Shown here piece by piece: positions 62,591 through 64,000 of a DNA stretch of 64,000 nucleotides. The position numbers and the translations under genes are program-made. Source of the DNA: an uncultured Eubacteriales bacterium (GTDB lineage Bacteria; Bacillota; Clostridia; Oscillospirales; Acutalibacteraceae); assembly GCA_948968885.1 (NCBI GenBank), contig CAREUR010000002.1:1-64000 (forward strand), written 5' to 3'. The notes below the pieces were generated by a model. The model saw nothing but the letters and a program-made list of their open reading frames with translations. It did no database searches and was not told the origin of the DNA. Every line of letters starts with the position of its first letter. Positions within the stretch are counted from its first letter, which is position 1.

Positions 62591-63064
62591 ATGCCAACAA
62601 ATAATAAAACAGCAAACCTGGGGCTAAACAGCTGGTTAGGGACGGACAAACCGCTTCGAGAGGACTTTGTGTCGGACAACGAAAAGATAGATAAAGCTAT
62701 AAGCGACCATTTAAACGACGCAGATGCCCATATGACGCCCGAAAGACTAGAGCTTCTTAACTCGGCGTTCGTAGTGGGGACCTACATAGGGGACGGCAAC
62801 TCATTAAGGGTGCTTTCGCTGGATTTTCAGCCAAGGCTAGCTATTGTGCTGTACAAAGGAATGCCGCTGGTGGAGTACAATATGGAGAGCAACTATACGA
62901 TCACCAATGCGACGATTCTGACGCTGGAAGGGGATGGCGGTTCGGTGGGCGGCTCCCTGAGTTCCAAAACGATACGGATTACACAAACTGCGGCTCCCGT
63001 AAACGGCAAATTCGTCAATTTAAACAAACTGAATTGCCAGTACGTCTACATTGCGTTCAAATAA
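62591..63064 (+). CDS. Short tail fibre or appendage protein (XkdV-like N-terminus)
   Basis: 157 residues. The first 35 residues (NLGLNSWLGTDKPLREDFVS, DNEKIDKAIS) are the baseplate-binding start of many Firmicute phage tail fibres; the rest is a short beta-rich head with no repeat region. It should be the host-recognition part but is much shorter than XkdV. ATG 62591 follows AGGAGG. It is the last gene of the operon: no fibre chaperone, holin or endolysin follows. Confidence 0.78.
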   Translation: MPTNNKTANLGLNSWLGTDKPLREDFVSDNEKIDKAISDHLNDADAHMTPERLELLNSAFVVGTYIGDGNSLRVLSLDFQPRLAIVLYKGMPLVEYNMESNYTITNATILTLEGDGGSVGGSLSSKTIRITQTAAPVNGKFVNLNKLNCQYVYIAFK

Positions 63065-63069
63065 AAAAT

Positions 63070-63101
63070 TGCGGATACTCCAAACAAGGCGAGTATCCGC
63101 A
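63070..63101. terminator. Bidirectional terminator ending the phage operon and the SCIFF maturase gene
   Basis: Perfect 11-bp arms TGCGGATACTC (63070-63080) and GAGTATCCGCA (63091-63101). Strong T-run on the minus strand, T-rich on the plus strand. Confidence 0.88.
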
Positions 63102-63121
63102 TTCTTATTGCCATCGCAGGG

Positions 63122-64000
63122 CTATAAAGTGGCAGCTTTTATCATCAAAGCGCATTCGAGGCGTTTTTTTTCGAGCTCGCAAGAAATATCGTGAGCCTTA
63201 GCGATATCGCCGGCATATTGCCAACTGTTGGCGTTACAACCGCCGCTGCAAAAAAACTTAGCCCAGCAGCTGCGGCATTTTTCCTTAGTATAAACATTGG
63301 TGCGAGCAAACCTGTCCTTAATGTCGCCATCCAGCGTGTTTTCGAGCACGTTGCCCATCTTCCAGCAGTCCTCGCCCACAAACTGGTGGCAAGGATAAAT
63401 GTCGCCATTTGGCGTAACCGCGACGTATTCATTTCCGCAACTGCAGCCGCGAAGCCGTTTTATTGCACAAGGGCCCTGGTCAAGGTCCAGCATAAAGTGA
63501 AAAAAGTTAAAGCATCGGCCGCTTTTTTTGCGAGCAACAATTTCCTTCGCCAAAGTCTCATACTCGTCGAAAATCCGGGGCAGATCGGCCTCACAAATAG
63601 CATAATCCAAGGCAGAGTCGGCAACAACCGGCTCAATAGAGATCTGATCGAAGCCCAGGTCGTATATCTTGAGGACATCGGCGGTAAAATCGAGGTTATT
63701 GCGAGTAAAAGTCCCACGAACGTAATAATCCTTATTAGCGCGGCCAGCAATGAGCTCCTGATATTTTGGAACGATCAAATCATAGCATCCGCGGCCATTT
63801 GGAGTAACACGCAGCTTATCGTTGACGTTCTGACGGCCATCTAGAGAGAGCACAACATTGGACATCTCGCGATTAATAAAGTCAATTTTATCCGGCGTCA
63901 GCAGCAAGCCATTCGTGGTAACAGTAAACCGAAAATTCTTGTTATAAAGCGGCTCCAGACTGCGCGCATATTCGACAGTGCGCTTCAAAACGTCAAAATT
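63122..64000 (-). CDS. SCIFF peptide maturase, radical SAM/SPASM (3' part, runs off the window)
   Basis: Thioether-forming enzyme that modifies the conserved SCIFF peptide of Clostridia. At least 292 residues in the window. Visible are radical-SAM barrel strands (FRFTVTTNGLLL, VVLSLDGR) and the SPASM/twitch part with a Cys set: CSCGNEYVAVTPNGDIYPCH, KCRSCWAKFFCSGGCNANSW. The Cx3Cx2C SAM cluster lies outside. The frame is open to the window edge (upstream residues NFDVLKRT), so the gene starts beyond 64000, where the SCIFF peptide gene would also be expected. It is convergent with the phage operon, separated by a strong terminator. Confidence 0.93.
   Translation of the reverse strand, partial: NFDVLKRTVEYARSLEPLYNKNFRFTVTTNGLLLTPDKIDFINREMSNVVLSLDGRQNVNDKLRVTPNGRGCYDLIVPKYQELIAGRANKDYYVRGTFTRNNLDFTADVLKIYDLGFDQISIEPVVADSALDYAICEADLPRIFDEYETLAKEIVARKKSGRCFNFFHFMLDLDQGPCAIKRLRGCSCGNEYVAVTPNGDIYPCHQFVGEDCWKMGNVLENTLDGDIKDRFARTNVYTKEKCRSCWAKFFCSGGCNANSWQYAGDIAKAHDISCELEKKRLECALMIKAATL

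Noticed and set aside
50144..63064. Extracellular contractile injection system or type VI secretion system instead of phage
   Set aside because: Intact terminase, portal, protease and HK97 capsid genes belong to a DNA-packaging phage particle; no eCIS AAA+ ATPase or T6SS membrane genes are present.
1..64000. CRISPR arrays, rRNA genes, insertion sequences with intact transposase
   Set aside because: I saw no regularly spaced direct repeats, no rRNA-like stretch and no intact transposase; the only recombinase is the remnant at 15.9-16.5 kb.

Overview
The window is a stretch of chromosome from an anaerobic, endospore-forming Firmicute of class Clostridia, most likely an Oscillospirales/Ruminococcaceae-type bacterium. 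Supporting signs are spoVAE and spoVT, a SCIFF-type radical-SAM maturase, the clostridial Fe-S-scaffold plus GGGtGRT pair, a FeoA/FeoB/Cys-rich-peptide iron uptake set, PduL as phosphotransacylase, a zinc-ribbon/PASTA kinase-like protein, and frequent TTG and GTG starts behind strong Shine-Dalgarno sites. The taxon is an inference from gene content; no 16S gene is present.

Layout. 0-6 kb: an HtrA protease, two sporulation genes, a Cys-rich protein that may be a spore coat component, and a two-gene operon encoding a small SIS-like protein and a PASTA pseudokinase. 6-11 kb: ferrous iron uptake operon, a serine hydrolase of the class A beta-lactamase fold, tRNA-Arg(ACG) and UppP. 11-16 kb: a NifU-like protein with its GGGtGRT partner, then a TPP riboswitch with terminator controlling a three-gene ABC transporter for a thiamin precursor. 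16-18.3 kb: a graveyard of mobile-element debris (serine recombinase, XRE-regulator tail, other broken frames). 18.3-22 kb: a double-GNAT protein, a solitary acyl carrier protein, a SAKTG-anchored surface protein behind a structured leader, and pduL. 22-34.6 kb: rpoB-rpoC-rpsL-rpsG-fusA-tuf, the highly expressed transcription/translation block. 35-40.4 kb: two cell-wall enzymes (M23 endopeptidase, VanY-type carboxypeptidase) and two aminoacyl-tRNA synthetases (gltX, glnS). 40.4-42 kb: phage-type regulators (sigma region 4 protein, XRE repressor, ImmA/IrrE peptidase). 42-49.9 kb: small secreted proteins, a TM2 protein and its broken paralogue, a Ca2+ P-type ATPase and an OPA-family transporter. 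50.1-63.1 kb: one compact plus-strand operon encoding a PBSX/xkd-like contractile phage particle. After 63.1 kb: the C-terminal part of a SCIFF maturase, which runs off the window end.

The most interesting region is the PBSX-like operon. It follows the B. subtilis PBSX order (terminase small and large subunits, portal, protease, capsid, connectors, sheath, tube, chaperone, LysM tail protein, hub, spike, gp25, baseplate J, DUF2313, fibre). At the place where a long tape-measure gene should be there is only one ORF of about 107 codons. No integrase, holin or endolysin gene is present before the operon's terminator. The phage-type regulators lie about 8-10 kb upstream, separated by ordinary cellular genes. 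Either this is a decaying prophage that lost its tape measure, or it is a domesticated particle with a very short or differently measured contractile tail.
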